From: Winogradskyella schleiferi
GTDB taxonomy: Bacteria > Bacteroidota > Bacteroidia > Flavobacteriales > Flavobacteriaceae
DNA: 64,000 bases
Reading direction: 5' to 3'
NCBI RefSeq assembly: GCF_013394655.1
Contig: NZ_CP053351.1
Coordinates: 1,302,001 to 1,366,000 of the forward strand
Shown here: positions 35,573-45,042 of the stretch, in pieces
Layout: each line of letters begins with the position of its first letter
Numbering within the stretch: position 1 is the stretch's first letter
Made by a program: the position numbers and the translations under genes
The notes under the pieces: generated by a model
What the model saw: only the letters and a program-made list of their open reading frames with translations
What the model was told of the DNA's origin: nothing
Database searches by the model: none

Positions 35573-36763
35573 TTAGTACCATTGTTCTTTACGGTACATT
35601 TCCTTTTTTGAAACCCGCTCTCGGTTATACAAAAGCACATGTGTTTCGTCTAATTGTTTATTTCTATAGCCAAACAAATGAAAAATAGATTTTGCCATAA
35701 AGCGTGTGACCTTTAAGTTGGCTCGTAAAACTCCACAGCGTTTATCATGCCATGTAATTCCCGGAAGTACCGTTAGTAAATTGTCTGCTTGGATTTTTCT
35801 AAGAATTTCAGATAGTTTGAGGAAAAATCGCGGTATTGCTTGTATAATAAAGAATCCATCATCACCAGAGTTTTGGTACAATGGCATAAATAACATAGCA
35901 TTATAATCTGAACAAATAAGCTTTTCGTTTGAAGTTGCCAATGCGGTTCCTTTTTTTATATATTGAAAACTCTCAAATCCAGCATGCATTGCGAACAGTT
36001 CCTTTGGTTGAATGTGGTATTTGTAAATTATTTCGAAAATAGAAGCGATGTTATTCGATGATTCTTTTAAGGTTTTTTCGTTTTTCTTAATTTTTCCTAC
36101 CTCGTTAATTCTTAAAATTCCTGAATGTTGAAGTGCTAAATATATAAAGGCCTCGCAGTTTTTTATGGCTTCAGGATCTGTGTGCTGTCCAGATTCAAAA
36201 CCCACAGAAACATAACCCAAGGTGTTTAAGTAGCTTAGTAAAGGGCCTTCTAAATATTCTTCGATACCCAAAACTACAGGCACTGGAAAACAACTCGAAA
36301 ATTTACGGTTGATTAAAGCATCATTAATAGTAATAAAGGGTAACGATTTACTAGAAGTTGTATGTAAATCAATAAAATAAATTGGACTTTTAGTTGTTGC
36401 AAAAAGCTGGTTGATAAATTGGAACAATGCACTTTGTTCTTCCTCTTCATCAGTTAAGTTTTCTTTTAACTTTAATGCTTTTAGTTGTTTTTTTGTCCAC
36501 ATTCTGTTTAAATCAGAATGTAAAAAGCGTTTATTTTCTTGAAGTGCTTTTATATTTCCGTAGACACCGTATACCTCACCAATTATATCTTTTTCTCTAA
36601 TTGTTTTAAGTACATTATTTAAAGCATGGACACCAGCAGCTTCATTACCATGAATACCTGCAAAAAAGACTATTGTAGAGCCTTCAGTATCACTCTTAAT
36701 ATGATGAAAAATCCTGTCAGTAGTTGTTGCTTTTTTACTATCTATTTCAGAGCTGATTTGCAT
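35573..36763 (-). CDS. Succinylglutamate desuccinylase/aspartoacylase family (M14) protein
   Basis: A zinc carboxypeptidase-fold deacylase or amidase of 396 residues. The zinc motif FAGIHGNEAAGVHAL (His and Glu near residues 39-42), the phosphate/carboxylate-binding LHSDLNRMW and the third ligand in YFIDLHTTSSKSLPF are clear. Family members remove acyl groups from N-acyl amino acids or cut amide bonds in small conjugates. The last third (from about residue 270) is an added beta domain. It follows the GCS2-CBS gene with a 6-bp gap on the minus strand, so one enzyme may make what the other trims. Confidence 0.88.
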   Translation of the reverse strand: MQISSEIDSKKATTTDRIFHHIKSDTEGSTIVFFAGIHGNEAAGVHALNNVLKTIREKDIIGEVYGVYGNIKALQENKRFLHSDLNRMWTKKQLKALKLKENLTDEEEEQSALFQFINQLFATTKSPIYFIDLHTTSSKSLPFITINDALINRKFSSCFPVPVVLGIEEYLEGPLLSYLNTLGYVSVGFESGQHTDPEAIKNCEAFIYLALQHSGILRINEVGKIKKNEKTLKESSNNIASIFEIIYKYHIQPKELFAMHAGFESFQYIKKGTALATSNEKLICSDYNAMLFMPLYQNSGDDGFFIIQAIPRFFLKLSEILRKIQADNLLTVLPGITWHDKRCGVLRANLKVTRFMAKSIFHLFGYRNKQLDETHVLLYNRERVSKKEMYRKEQWY

Positions 36764-36769
36764 GCTATT

Positions 36770-38614
36770 TTATAAATCTTTTGTTGTTAAAATGCCTAGC
36801 AATTCCTTATTTCTAACTACAGGTAAACAGTTAATTTTATGTTTTTTCATAAGTGATTTCGCGTCTTCCAAAGGCGCTTCCTGTGATATGGTAATTAAAT
36901 CTGTCGTCATGACGTCCTTAACTTGTGATTTCAAATCGAGATCACCTAATTTAATCAAATCCGTCCAGGTTAATAGACCTTTCAACTCTTTTTTGCTGTT
37001 TATAACGGGCAAATGGTGTATGTTTTTCCATTTCATAATATTGAGAACTAACTCTAAGCTATCTTTTTGTTCTACCAAAATCATTTTGGAGTTCATATTG
37101 TGTTTTACAATACGACTGACATCTATTTTTAGATTCTCATCTGGATTAAATAACTCCCATTGATCTACTGTTTTATCCTTGAATTGATGCTTGTACATAT
37201 AAGCAGTGATATTCTGTAACGCTTCAAAATTAGTCTTGTTTTTTTGAAGGTTTCTAAAGTTGTCCACTATCCACTGTGATCCGTTTTTGGACTTTGCACG
37301 ATCTTCTATAATCGATAGATATTTTGTAATGTCAGTAGCATTAATATTGGCTTTTTCAAGTCCTTTTTTCGCCATTGGTATGAATTCTTCAAGAATTAAA
37401 TCTTTCGCTGTTATGAGCTCATTGTTCCATACAAATTGGGTTTCCATTCCCGTTCTGGCGGCTTTAAAAAAGTTGCTTTTTATATCTTTAAAGTCCATTT
37501 TATTGTGAATTCCCTTATATGCCTCAGGTTGGCCTAACATCAGACCAACCCAAAAAGCCATATTGGCAATTTCGTCGGTTAATGTTGGTCCAGACGGAAT
37601 ATAACGACATTCTATTCTTAAATGTGGTTTGCCGCCTCCAACACCATAACATACGCGGTTCCATTTATAAACGGTTCCATTATGCAATTGTAATGCTTTA
37701 AGCTTTGGAATGTCTCCATTTTTCAGAACTTCGATACTGTCATCATGTTCATTTGATGTGAGAAGACTTCTAAAATGTGAAATATGGTTTTTAAAAATAT
37801 CCGTTACAGTACCTTTTTCCCAATCGGAACCAAAACTAACACGTGATTCTTTTTCGTTATGAATAAAGGAATTTGTACGTGTATCAATACTTTGGGTAAA
37901 AAGGGCTATTCTTGTTTCTGCCCATAATTCCCTTCCAAACAAAATTGGAGAATTAGCGCAACTACTTAAAACAGGACCTGCAATGGCCTGTGCCCAATTG
38001 TACTTTTCTACAAATTCGTTTGGTTTAATTTGCAGATGTGTTTGAAAACTTGTGTTACAAGCTTCGAGCATTACGCTATCGTGAATGAGGTTTAACTCAT
38101 CAACACCTTTTATGTGAATATGAAATGGTTCTAACCGAGAGGATTTTAAGGCTTTATTAAGCACAAAATATCTTGGTTTTTCGGTCATATAATCATCCTT
38201 TATATGCATTGATCTTAAAGTTGGTAAGATACCAGTGAGTACAATTTTAGAATTTTTTGTTTTAGCCGTTTTTTTAGCTTTATTTAATAGCACTTTAATT
38301 TGAAGATGTAATTTTGAAAAACAATCACTACCTAATTCTAAAGGGTCTGAGTTAATTTCAAGATTATATTTACCAATTTCCGTTGTAAAATGACTATCAT
38401 TTATGGCCTCTAAAATCTCAATACTATTATTGTTTGGAAAAAAATCTTTATGTGTGACACAAAACTCTTGTTCAGCACCAATTCTTATGGGCTCTTCTTC
38501 AATTAAACCGTTATTGAGCATGAGATCCAAAGCCTCAAGATCTTTGACCAGATGATGCACATATAATGCCTTATCTTTAGAACTTTTAAGCTGTTTAACG
38601 TCCAAACGACCCAT
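36770..38614 (-). CDS. GCS2 carboxylate-amine ligase fused to two CBS domains
   Basis: Residues about 35-430 form a glutamate-cysteine-ligase type 2 domain: IRIGAEQEFCVTHKDFFP, FTTEIGKYNLEINSDPLEL, FHIHIKGVDEL, HLRIECRYIPSGPTLTDE. A linker of about 70 residues follows. Two CBS motifs close the protein (about 500-555 KHNMNSKMILVEQ...LLTWTDLI and 560-614 VKDVMTTDLITIS...ILTTKDL). CBS pairs bind adenine nucleotides and usually gate activity by energy state, so this ligase is probably adenylate-regulated. It leads a two-gene minus-strand unit with the M14 protein, facing the plus-strand amidoligase genes. Confidence 0.9.
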   Translation of the reverse strand: MGRLDVKQLKSSKDKALYVHHLVKDLEALDLMLNNGLIEEEPIRIGAEQEFCVTHKDFFPNNNSIEILEAINDSHFTTEIGKYNLEINSDPLELGSDCFSKLHLQIKVLLNKAKKTAKTKNSKIVLTGILPTLRSMHIKDDYMTEKPRYFVLNKALKSSRLEPFHIHIKGVDELNLIHDSVMLEACNTSFQTHLQIKPNEFVEKYNWAQAIAGPVLSSCANSPILFGRELWAETRIALFTQSIDTRTNSFIHNEKESRVSFGSDWEKGTVTDIFKNHISHFRSLLTSNEHDDSIEVLKNGDIPKLKALQLHNGTVYKWNRVCYGVGGGKPHLRIECRYIPSGPTLTDEIANMAFWVGLMLGQPEAYKGIHNKMDFKDIKSNFFKAARTGMETQFVWNNELITAKDLILEEFIPMAKKGLEKANINATDITKYLSIIEDRAKSKNGSQWIVDNFRNLQKNKTNFEALQNITAYMYKHQFKDKTVDQWELFNPDENLKIDVSRIVKHNMNSKMILVEQKDSLELVLNIMKWKNIHHLPVINSKKELKGLLTWTDLIKLGDLDLKSQVKDVMTTDLITISQEAPLEDAKSLMKKHKINCLPVVRNKELLGILTTKDL

Positions 38615-38796
38615 AATGACCTTAGGTTATGGTTATAAGTTGTAAGGTACACTTTGTGAAAGAATTAAAGAATGACTTTTATCATAATGGCTATACAATG
38701 ATATAAGATTGTCCAATAGTATAAAAATTAACAAGTTTTCGATCATTTTTATTGTTCCTAAAAATGTTTACTTATGGCATTATAGGGCAGTTTAAA

Positions 38797-39996
38797 TTAC
38801 AACGACTTATCAGGCGCAGGCAAACTAGCATGAAACTCTTCTCCAATGCGATGAGTATATTGGTCTAATAACTCCAAAACCCGGTCACTAGAGTCGGAAG
38901 CAACAATTAATCCAATATGCCAAGCCTTGTTCATTCTCCAAACAATTTCTTCATCTGTAAAACTGGAAGTATCAGGATGTTCATATCGACTTAAAGACAC
39001 TACAATTCCTGCGTATTGATTATTTATTTTTGGAAGTTTGTAGCCTGTTTTTCTAAGATTGGCACCTTCAATTCTTGCCCATTCTACCCAAAGGTTTATT
39101 CCAGAGGCTGCTTCTACCATTTCGGCTAAATTGGCGCCTCCAACACGAGAAGAGGTCTCTAAAAAGAACAATTCACCTGTGGCTTTAGATTGAATGAATT
39201 CAGTATGTGACGCTCCAAACTGCATTCCAAAGGCTTTCATCACTTGTGCATTCATTTTTTGTAAACCTTTTTCTACTTTAGAACCAATTTCTGAACTTGC
39301 AGATCTAAAAATTCCGCCACCATGAGCGACTTCAAAAGGCGTGTCTAAGTACTTGCTGACTCTAGCGAATTTAACTTTTCCATTGTCATTTAAGCCATCA
39401 ACATGATACACATCGCCTGGTGCAAATTTCTCGACTAAATAATTATCGCGTTCATCCCCTAAATCATTGATAATTTGCCATAACTCATCTTTGCTGTGAA
39501 TCTTTTTTATACCTGTTGCAGAGGCTTCCATTCTTGGTTTTATTAACCAAGGCGGACTCACGTTATCAGCATAAGCGTTTATGGTGTAATTATTGAACAA
39601 GTCTGTGAACTCAGGAACATTGACCCCTTCTTCTTTGGCTTTTACACGCATGGCTAGTTTATCCCTAAAATAGTGCGCTGTGGTTCTTCCCATGCCTGGC
39701 ATTCTAAAATGTTCACGTAGTAATGCAACTTTTTCGACATCAAAATCATCGAGGGCAACAAAACGATCAAATTTGATGGTTCTGAATTTGTAAGCAATGC
39801 CTTTTACGATATCATTTTGATTCCATTCTTCAATGTAAAATGTATCGTCAATAAATTCCCAAGGCCAAGGTTCTTGGTCGAGTTTCTTTTTGGTTAGTAG
39901 ATACACATTGTTACCTTCAGCTTTTACACTTTTTAGAAAATCTTCACCTTTAAAATAGGTTGAAATACAGAGGAAATTTAGTGGTTTATCGGCCAT
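38797..39996 (-). CDS. Third ATP-grasp protein (carbamoyl-phosphate-synthase-like fold)
   Basis: The start MADKPLNFLCIS was chosen; an upstream ATG adds a hydrophobic extension unlike the family. The 399 residues show an ATP-grasp core: PPWLIKPRMEASATGIKKIHSKDELW, YLVEKFAPGDVYHVDGL and ASHTEFIQSKATGELFFLETSSRVGGANLAEMVE with the metal-binding Glu. The order matches biotin-carboxylase/L-amino-acid-ligase-like ATP-grasp enzymes. Products could be dipeptides or amides. It lies just beyond the two-gene GCS2-CBS/M14 unit on the same strand with about 180 bp between, so it may be a separate transcript of the same pathway. Confidence 0.85.
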   Translation of the reverse strand: MADKPLNFLCISTYFKGEDFLKSVKAEGNNVYLLTKKKLDQEPWPWEFIDDTFYIEEWNQNDIVKGIAYKFRTIKFDRFVALDDFDVEKVALLREHFRMPGMGRTTAHYFRDKLAMRVKAKEEGVNVPEFTDLFNNYTINAYADNVSPPWLIKPRMEASATGIKKIHSKDELWQIINDLGDERDNYLVEKFAPGDVYHVDGLNDNGKVKFARVSKYLDTPFEVAHGGGIFRSASSEIGSKVEKGLQKMNAQVMKAFGMQFGASHTEFIQSKATGELFFLETSSRVGGANLAEMVEAASGINLWVEWARIEGANLRKTGYKLPKINNQYAGIVVSLSRYEHPDTSSFTDEEIVWRMNKAWHIGLIVASDSSDRVLELLDQYTHRIGEEFHASLPAPDKSL

Positions 39997-40068
39997 GGTT
40001 TTTTTGATTAGAATCAAGATCGCTTTGCTTACAAAGCCAAGAATCAAGACTTGTTTGATTATTATAGT

Positions 40069-40118
40069 ATCTGTTCGAGTGATTCCGGTTTTTTAGCCGA
40101 ATCGTATCGAGAACAGAT
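40069..40118. repeat. Dispersed-type hairpin repeat
   Basis: ATCTGTTC (40069-40076) and GAACAGAT (40111-40118) are perfect arms, and inside them GATTCCGG pairs with CCGAATC with one bulge. The sequence has the form of the GTTCGAGTGA...TCGAGAAC repeats seen between genes in flavobacteria. It is upstream of the third ATP-grasp gene. Confidence 0.6.
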
Positions 40119-40225
40119 TTAAGTTTAAAAAAGATTCTCAACACTAATTTTTTTCAAAAAAATGAAAAAAATTCACTCGAATAAATGAGCATTTCTTATG
40201 TAGTTTCAATTTACAAAACTCTGAA

Positions 40226-41638
40226 TTACTTCAAAGCTTTTTCCTTAATAAATTCAGTAATCAATTGAATGCCATAACCAGAAGCACTTTTCATCTTCGC
40301 ATAAGGCGAACTTCCAAAAGATACGCCTGCGATATCCAAATGCATCCAATTTTTATGATCTTCAGTAAAAGATTCCAAAAATTGGGCTGCATTTGTGGCT
40401 CCCGTTAAAGGTTTGCCACTAAAATTCCTTAAATCTGCGATATCGCTATGTAAGTCGCTTTTGTATTCTTCGAACATCGGTAATTGCCAAACGCGTTCGT
40501 GTACTTTATAGCCGATGTCAGACATGGTTTTTGCCATAGCTTTATTATGAGTAAACATTCCTGCTGCTTCATAACCTAAGGTTCTTACGACGCTTCCTGT
40601 TAAAGTTGCTAAATCAATTAGATAGTCAGGTTTTAAATTTTTCACCGCATAACTTAAACCGTCTGCTAAAACCAAACGGCCTTCGGCATCAGTGTCTATT
40701 ATTTCTATGGTTTTGCCAGAGTAGGAATCAATAACGTCTCCTGGTCGGTAACTTTCTGCATCTACTGCATTTTCGGCAGAGCAGACAATACCAACAATGT
40801 TTATTTTCAGTTTTAGTTTGGCAATCAATTCCACAACCCCTAAAACGACTGCGGCTCCTCCCATATCACTTTTCATATAGTGTAAATTGGTAGAGGGTTT
40901 GATGGACAATCCACCAGAGTCGAATGTAATTCCTTTACCAACTAAAGCGATATCCACTTTTTTACTGGATTTACCATTGTATTCGTTAATGATAACTACA
41001 GGTTTGTTTACGCTGCCTTTTCCAACCGATAAAACGGCTTCAAAACCTTGCTTTTTAAGTTCTTTATGTTTGAGAACTGTACATTCATAGTTAGCATTTT
41101 TAGATGATTTTTCCGCCCAATCCCCTAAAAATTCAGGGGTTTTGATATTCGGTGGCGCATCAACCAACCCCTTTATTCTGTTGATGGTTTCTCCAGTGTA
41201 TTTTCCTTCGTCTAAAATTTTCTTAACGCTTTTGGTAGAAGAAAATGATACGGTTATTTTATTTTGCTTCTCCTTTTTCGATTTGAATTCGCCAATTTCA
41301 TATTGTGCCATTTCTAGCCCAATCACGGCTTTTCTCACTTCATCTTCGGTTAAATTCTCAGCATACACCTGAATGGATTTATCCCAATATTTTTGGGTGT
41401 CAAAGGCCAATTTTTGAAAGGTATTTTCTAATTGAGCACTGTGTTTTTCTTCGCCTAATCCTATGAGGTATATTCTGTTACCTTCACTACCATAAAGTAA
41501 TTGATGCGTAGAGAAACTGCCATCGAAATCAGGCTTTGCTATGGGTAAAAAATATTTTATCGCTTGTAGATTATCCTTTCTACAGGGTAGAATAAAATCT
41601 TTTGAAGTATTTAAAGTTTTGGTGTGTTTGTATGTCAT
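40226..41638 (-). CDS. pepA: Leucyl aminopeptidase, M17 family
   Basis: A two-metal cytosolic aminopeptidase of 470 residues. Ligands and signature are visible: LVGKGITFDSGGLSIKP (Lys and Asp ligands), MKSDMGGAAVVLG, and the family signature DTDAEGRLVLADGL, here with Asp in the first position instead of the usual Asn. ATLTGSVVRTLGYEAAG completes the active site. It trims N-terminal residues from peptides. An esterase gene ends 10 bp upstream on the same strand, suggesting co-transcription. Confidence 0.95.
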   Translation of the reverse strand: MTYKHTKTLNTSKDFILPCRKDNLQAIKYFLPIAKPDFDGSFSTHQLLYGSEGNRIYLIGLGEEKHSAQLENTFQKLAFDTQKYWDKSIQVYAENLTEDEVRKAVIGLEMAQYEIGEFKSKKEKQNKITVSFSSTKSVKKILDEGKYTGETINRIKGLVDAPPNIKTPEFLGDWAEKSSKNANYECTVLKHKELKKQGFEAVLSVGKGSVNKPVVIINEYNGKSSKKVDIALVGKGITFDSGGLSIKPSTNLHYMKSDMGGAAVVLGVVELIAKLKLKINIVGIVCSAENAVDAESYRPGDVIDSYSGKTIEIIDTDAEGRLVLADGLSYAVKNLKPDYLIDLATLTGSVVRTLGYEAAGMFTHNKAMAKTMSDIGYKVHERVWQLPMFEEYKSDLHSDIADLRNFSGKPLTGATNAAQFLESFTEDHKNWMHLDIAGVSFGSSPYAKMKSASGYGIQLITEFIKEKALK

Positions 41639-41648
41639 AACTATTGAA

Positions 41649-42416
41649 TTAAAAATAGAGCCATTTTACGGCTTTCGGGAATTCTTCGCGCCAATGTTCT
41701 TCGGCATGGCTGCCATCTTCATTAATTGAAAAGTGAAAATCAATATGATACCCTTTTACCATGCGTTCTTTGATAATTGCGCCTAGTTTTTGAGCATTAG
41801 GTAAATGCTCAATACTTTCCTTTCCGCCAGAATAGAGATAAATCTTCGATTCTTCAAGCGGTTGAAAGGTTTTTGTATTGTTAAAAATCGTTTTGGAAAT
41901 CCATAAACTCGGCGAAAAAATCATCATTTTACCAAAAATCTTCGGGTTTTTTAGTCCTGCGTGCAAACTGATAAGTCCTCCCATAGAACTGCCTCCAATG
42001 CCAGTATTATCAAAATCGGTCAAGGTTCGGTAATGGCTATTGATGTATGGAATTAATTTTTCAATCATAAATTGAATATAAAAATTACCTTTTCCTTCGC
42101 CAAACCTTGGATGATAATATGGTAAATATTCATTGATGCGTTCTTCGTTTCCATGATCTACGGCAATAATAATGAGATCTCCAAATCCTTCTTCGGCCAA
42201 TTTTGCCATGGATTTATCAATGGCCCAATCTCCAAAAGGCGCCATTGGGTTAAATAAATTTTGGCCATCCTGCAAATAGAGTACAGGATAGCGCTTTTCG
42301 GTTTCGTAATAATCGTGTGGTAATAATGCCGAAATTTTTCGGGTAGCATTAAGATGTGGAATTTCGTAGGCTTCTTCCAGCACTTCAATAATAGGTTCGA
42401 ACTCCGTCACTGTCAT
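41649..42416 (-). CDS. Putative esterase (enterochelin-esterase-like alpha/beta hydrolase)
   Basis: A 255-residue hydrolase without signal peptide. The nucleophile elbow is GIGGSSMGGLISLHAG (Ser near residue 143). YPVLYLQDGQNLFNP is the typical early strand and oxyanion region of the esterase D family, and a C-terminal His lies in EDGSHAEEHWREEFP. The natural substrate is unknown. It is the first gene of a pair with pepA. Confidence 0.87.
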   Translation of the reverse strand: MTVTEFEPIIEVLEEAYEIPHLNATRKISALLPHDYYETEKRYPVLYLQDGQNLFNPMAPFGDWAIDKSMAKLAEEGFGDLIIIAVDHGNEERINEYLPYYHPRFGEGKGNFYIQFMIEKLIPYINSHYRTLTDFDNTGIGGSSMGGLISLHAGLKNPKIFGKMMIFSPSLWISKTIFNNTKTFQPLEESKIYLYSGGKESIEHLPNAQKLGAIIKERMVKGYHIDFHFSINEDGSHAEEHWREEFPKAVKWLYF

Positions 42417-42645
42417 TTATTTTAATTTAGGTGTAGCGAAAATACTATTTTATGATATTAGATACCTAAAAAAATTAAACAGATGTTAACAATGTAATAA
42501 GGATGGATTAATTTATATGCTAAATATTGAAGTCATTGAATGGAATTTAAAAATATCGCTTTAACCTGTAAATTGAAGATTAAAATTTTATAAGCTATTT
42601 TAGCCTTGTCTTTTTCAACTTACAAGGTAACCAAATCACTGTTAT

Positions 42646-45042
42646 ATGGCTTCAAATCATGAGCTTATAGATAAATTAATTGAGAAATTAGAATTGCTTT
42701 TTAAACAACAAGCTAAGTTTTCTGCTGAAATTAATAGTCTTAAAGAGGAATTGTACCGATTACAATCTGATGTAAGTCAAGCGAAGCCAGAAGCAATTAA
42801 AGAAGAACCCTTAGAAGAGTTTACTAAAAATGAAGCGGTGAATCCTAATGTTGAGAATACAATTGACATAGAAGAAAGAATTCAACAAGAACCTGAATCT
42901 ATTTCGGATGTTCAGAAGCGTAATAAGTTTATTGAAGAATTAAAGTCAAATTCTGAAACCAAGACAGCAAAATCGAAATCGAGTTTAGAGAAATTTATAG
43001 GCGAAAACATTCTGAATAAAATCGGCATCATCATTACGATTATAGGTGTTGCAATTGGTACAAAATATTCCATAGAAAACGATTTAATAAGTCCGTTGAC
43101 CCGAATTATCCTTGGGTATTTAACCGCTATTGGTTTACTTGGTTTTGGCATTAAACTCAAAGAAAAATACGAATCTTACAGTGCTGTTTTAGTGAGTGGC
43201 GCTATCGTAATTTTATACTTTATCACGTTTTTTGCCCATAGTTTTTACGGGCTAATTCCGCAATCGGTCACCTTCGCTCTTATGGTAGTTTTTACGGCAT
43301 TTACAGTGGTTGCAGCTATAAGTTATAACCGACAGGTCATTGCACATATTGGTTTGGTGGGTGCTTATGCTGTACCTTTTTTATTGAGCAACGATACTGG
43401 TCGCGCAGACATATTATTTGGTTATATGGCGATTATTAACATTGGAATTTTAATTATTTCGTTCAAAAAATATTGGAAATCACTTTACTATTCGGCTTTT
43501 ATATTTACATGGCTTATTTTTATGTCTTGGTATTTTTTCGACTATAAACCAGAAGAACATTTCGGACTGGCTTTATCCTTTCTAACCTTATTTTTCCTCA
43601 TATTTTATATCACATTTATAGCTTACAAACTCCTAAAAAAAGAAGCCTTCAATTCTGGAGATGTGGTTGTGTTATTGCTAAATTCCTTCGTGTTTTATGG
43701 ATTGGGTTATGCGGTTTTAAATGATTACGAAACAGGTTCACAATTATTAGGTCTGTTTACATTGGGCAATGCGGTTATTCATTTTATAGTCAGTGTGTTG
43801 TTTTATAAGATGAAACTAGGCGATAAAAAGTTGTTTTATTTAGCGTCTGCCATGGTTTTGGTGTTTATTACAATAACAATTCCTGTGCAATTAAATGGTA
43901 ATTGGGTCACCTTACTATGGGTTGGTGAAGGCGCTTTATTATTCTGGTTAGGCCGGACAAAAGGCATTTCTGTTTACGAAAAACTATCCTATCCTTTGAT
44001 GCTATTGGCTTTTCTCAGTATGTATCAGGATTGGTCGTATGCCTATAGTTCATATTATGGTTTGAATACTGAAAATACAATCACCTCTATTTTTAATATT
44101 CATTTTTTAACCTCCTTATTATTTGTTGCTGCATTTGGTTTTATTGTGTGGCTTTCTAGAAAGAAAAACTATGTTTCGGCATTTAAACCCGATTCTAATT
44201 GGAACAAATTATGGTCTTTTATAATTCCTTCCATATTGATATTTAGTGCTTATTATGCGTTTCGGCTTGAAATTGAATTGTATTGGGATCAATTATTTTA
44301 CACTTCCAAAATTGAAATAACTTCAGAAGACAACTACAATAACGCCATTAGGAATTATGATTTAAGAGATTTTAAAACGATTTGGATTCTTATTTATTCC
44401 TTATTATTTATGGCAGCCTTGGCTTATGTGAGTTTTAAATTCATCAAAAACAAAACTCTAGAAGTAATAACAATAGGTCTTACGGTGGCTACAATAGTTA
44501 TGTTTTTAGCGCAGGGACTTTATGCTATAAGCGAGTTACGGGAAAGCTATTTAAATCCTTCTGAATATTTTGACCAGACCAGCTTTTATTTATGGATTCG
44601 TTATATATCGTTCATCTTTTTAGCTTTGGCATTATTTACCTGTTATAAGTTTATTAAGCGTGAAGGCATAACGAGAGGTTTCAAGATTACGTACGATATT
44701 TTATTGCACCTTTCCATTATTTGGGTGTTAAGTAGCGAACTGATTCATTGGATGGATCTATTTGATTCTGCACAATCCTACAAATTAGGATTGAGCATAC
44801 TTTGGGGAGTGTATGCCTTTCTTTTAATCGCTTTTGGGATCTGGAGAGATAAAGCTTATCTGCGCATAGGAGGTATGATTTTCTTTGGGATTACCTTGAT
44901 AAAGCTGTTCTTTTACGATATTGTACATCTCAATACCATTTCAAAAACCATCGTGTTTGTATCACTTGGTGTGCTGCTTTTAATCATTTCATTTTTATAT
45001 AACAAATACAAAAACCAGATTACAGATGACGTTAACGACTAA
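42646..45042 (+). CDS. DUF2339 multi-pass membrane protein
   Basis: A 798-residue protein. Residues 1-110 are cytoplasmic with a coiled coil (LIEKLELLFKQQAKFSAEIN) and acidic linker. About 20 or more membrane segments follow from FIGENILNKIGIIITIIGVAIG, the opening that typifies DUF2339. A soluble loop with ITSEDNYNNAIRNYDLRDF interrupts the segments near residue 560. The family has no established function. It overlaps the following DUF3999 gene by 17 bp, an arrangement seen often, so the two proteins likely act together in the membrane. Confidence 0.92.
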   Translation: MASNHELIDKLIEKLELLFKQQAKFSAEINSLKEELYRLQSDVSQAKPEAIKEEPLEEFTKNEAVNPNVENTIDIEERIQQEPESISDVQKRNKFIEELKSNSETKTAKSKSSLEKFIGENILNKIGIIITIIGVAIGTKYSIENDLISPLTRIILGYLTAIGLLGFGIKLKEKYESYSAVLVSGAIVILYFITFFAHSFYGLIPQSVTFALMVVFTAFTVVAAISYNRQVIAHIGLVGAYAVPFLLSNDTGRADILFGYMAIINIGILIISFKKYWKSLYYSAFIFTWLIFMSWYFFDYKPEEHFGLALSFLTLFFLIFYITFIAYKLLKKEAFNSGDVVVLLLNSFVFYGLGYAVLNDYETGSQLLGLFTLGNAVIHFIVSVLFYKMKLGDKKLFYLASAMVLVFITITIPVQLNGNWVTLLWVGEGALLFWLGRTKGISVYEKLSYPLMLLAFLSMYQDWSYAYSSYYGLNTENTITSIFNIHFLTSLLFVAAFGFIVWLSRKKNYVSAFKPDSNWNKLWSFIIPSILIFSAYYAFRLEIELYWDQLFYTSKIEITSEDNYNNAIRNYDLRDFKTIWILIYSLLFMAALAYVSFKFIKNKTLEVITIGLTVATIVMFLAQGLYAISELRESYLNPSEYFDQTSFYLWIRYISFIFLALALFTCYKFIKREGITRGFKITYDILLHLSIIWVLSSELIHWMDLFDSAQSYKLGLSILWGVYAFLLIAFGIWRDKAYLRIGGMIFFGITLIKLFFYDIVHLNTISKTIVFVSLGVLLLIISFLYNKYKNQITDDVND

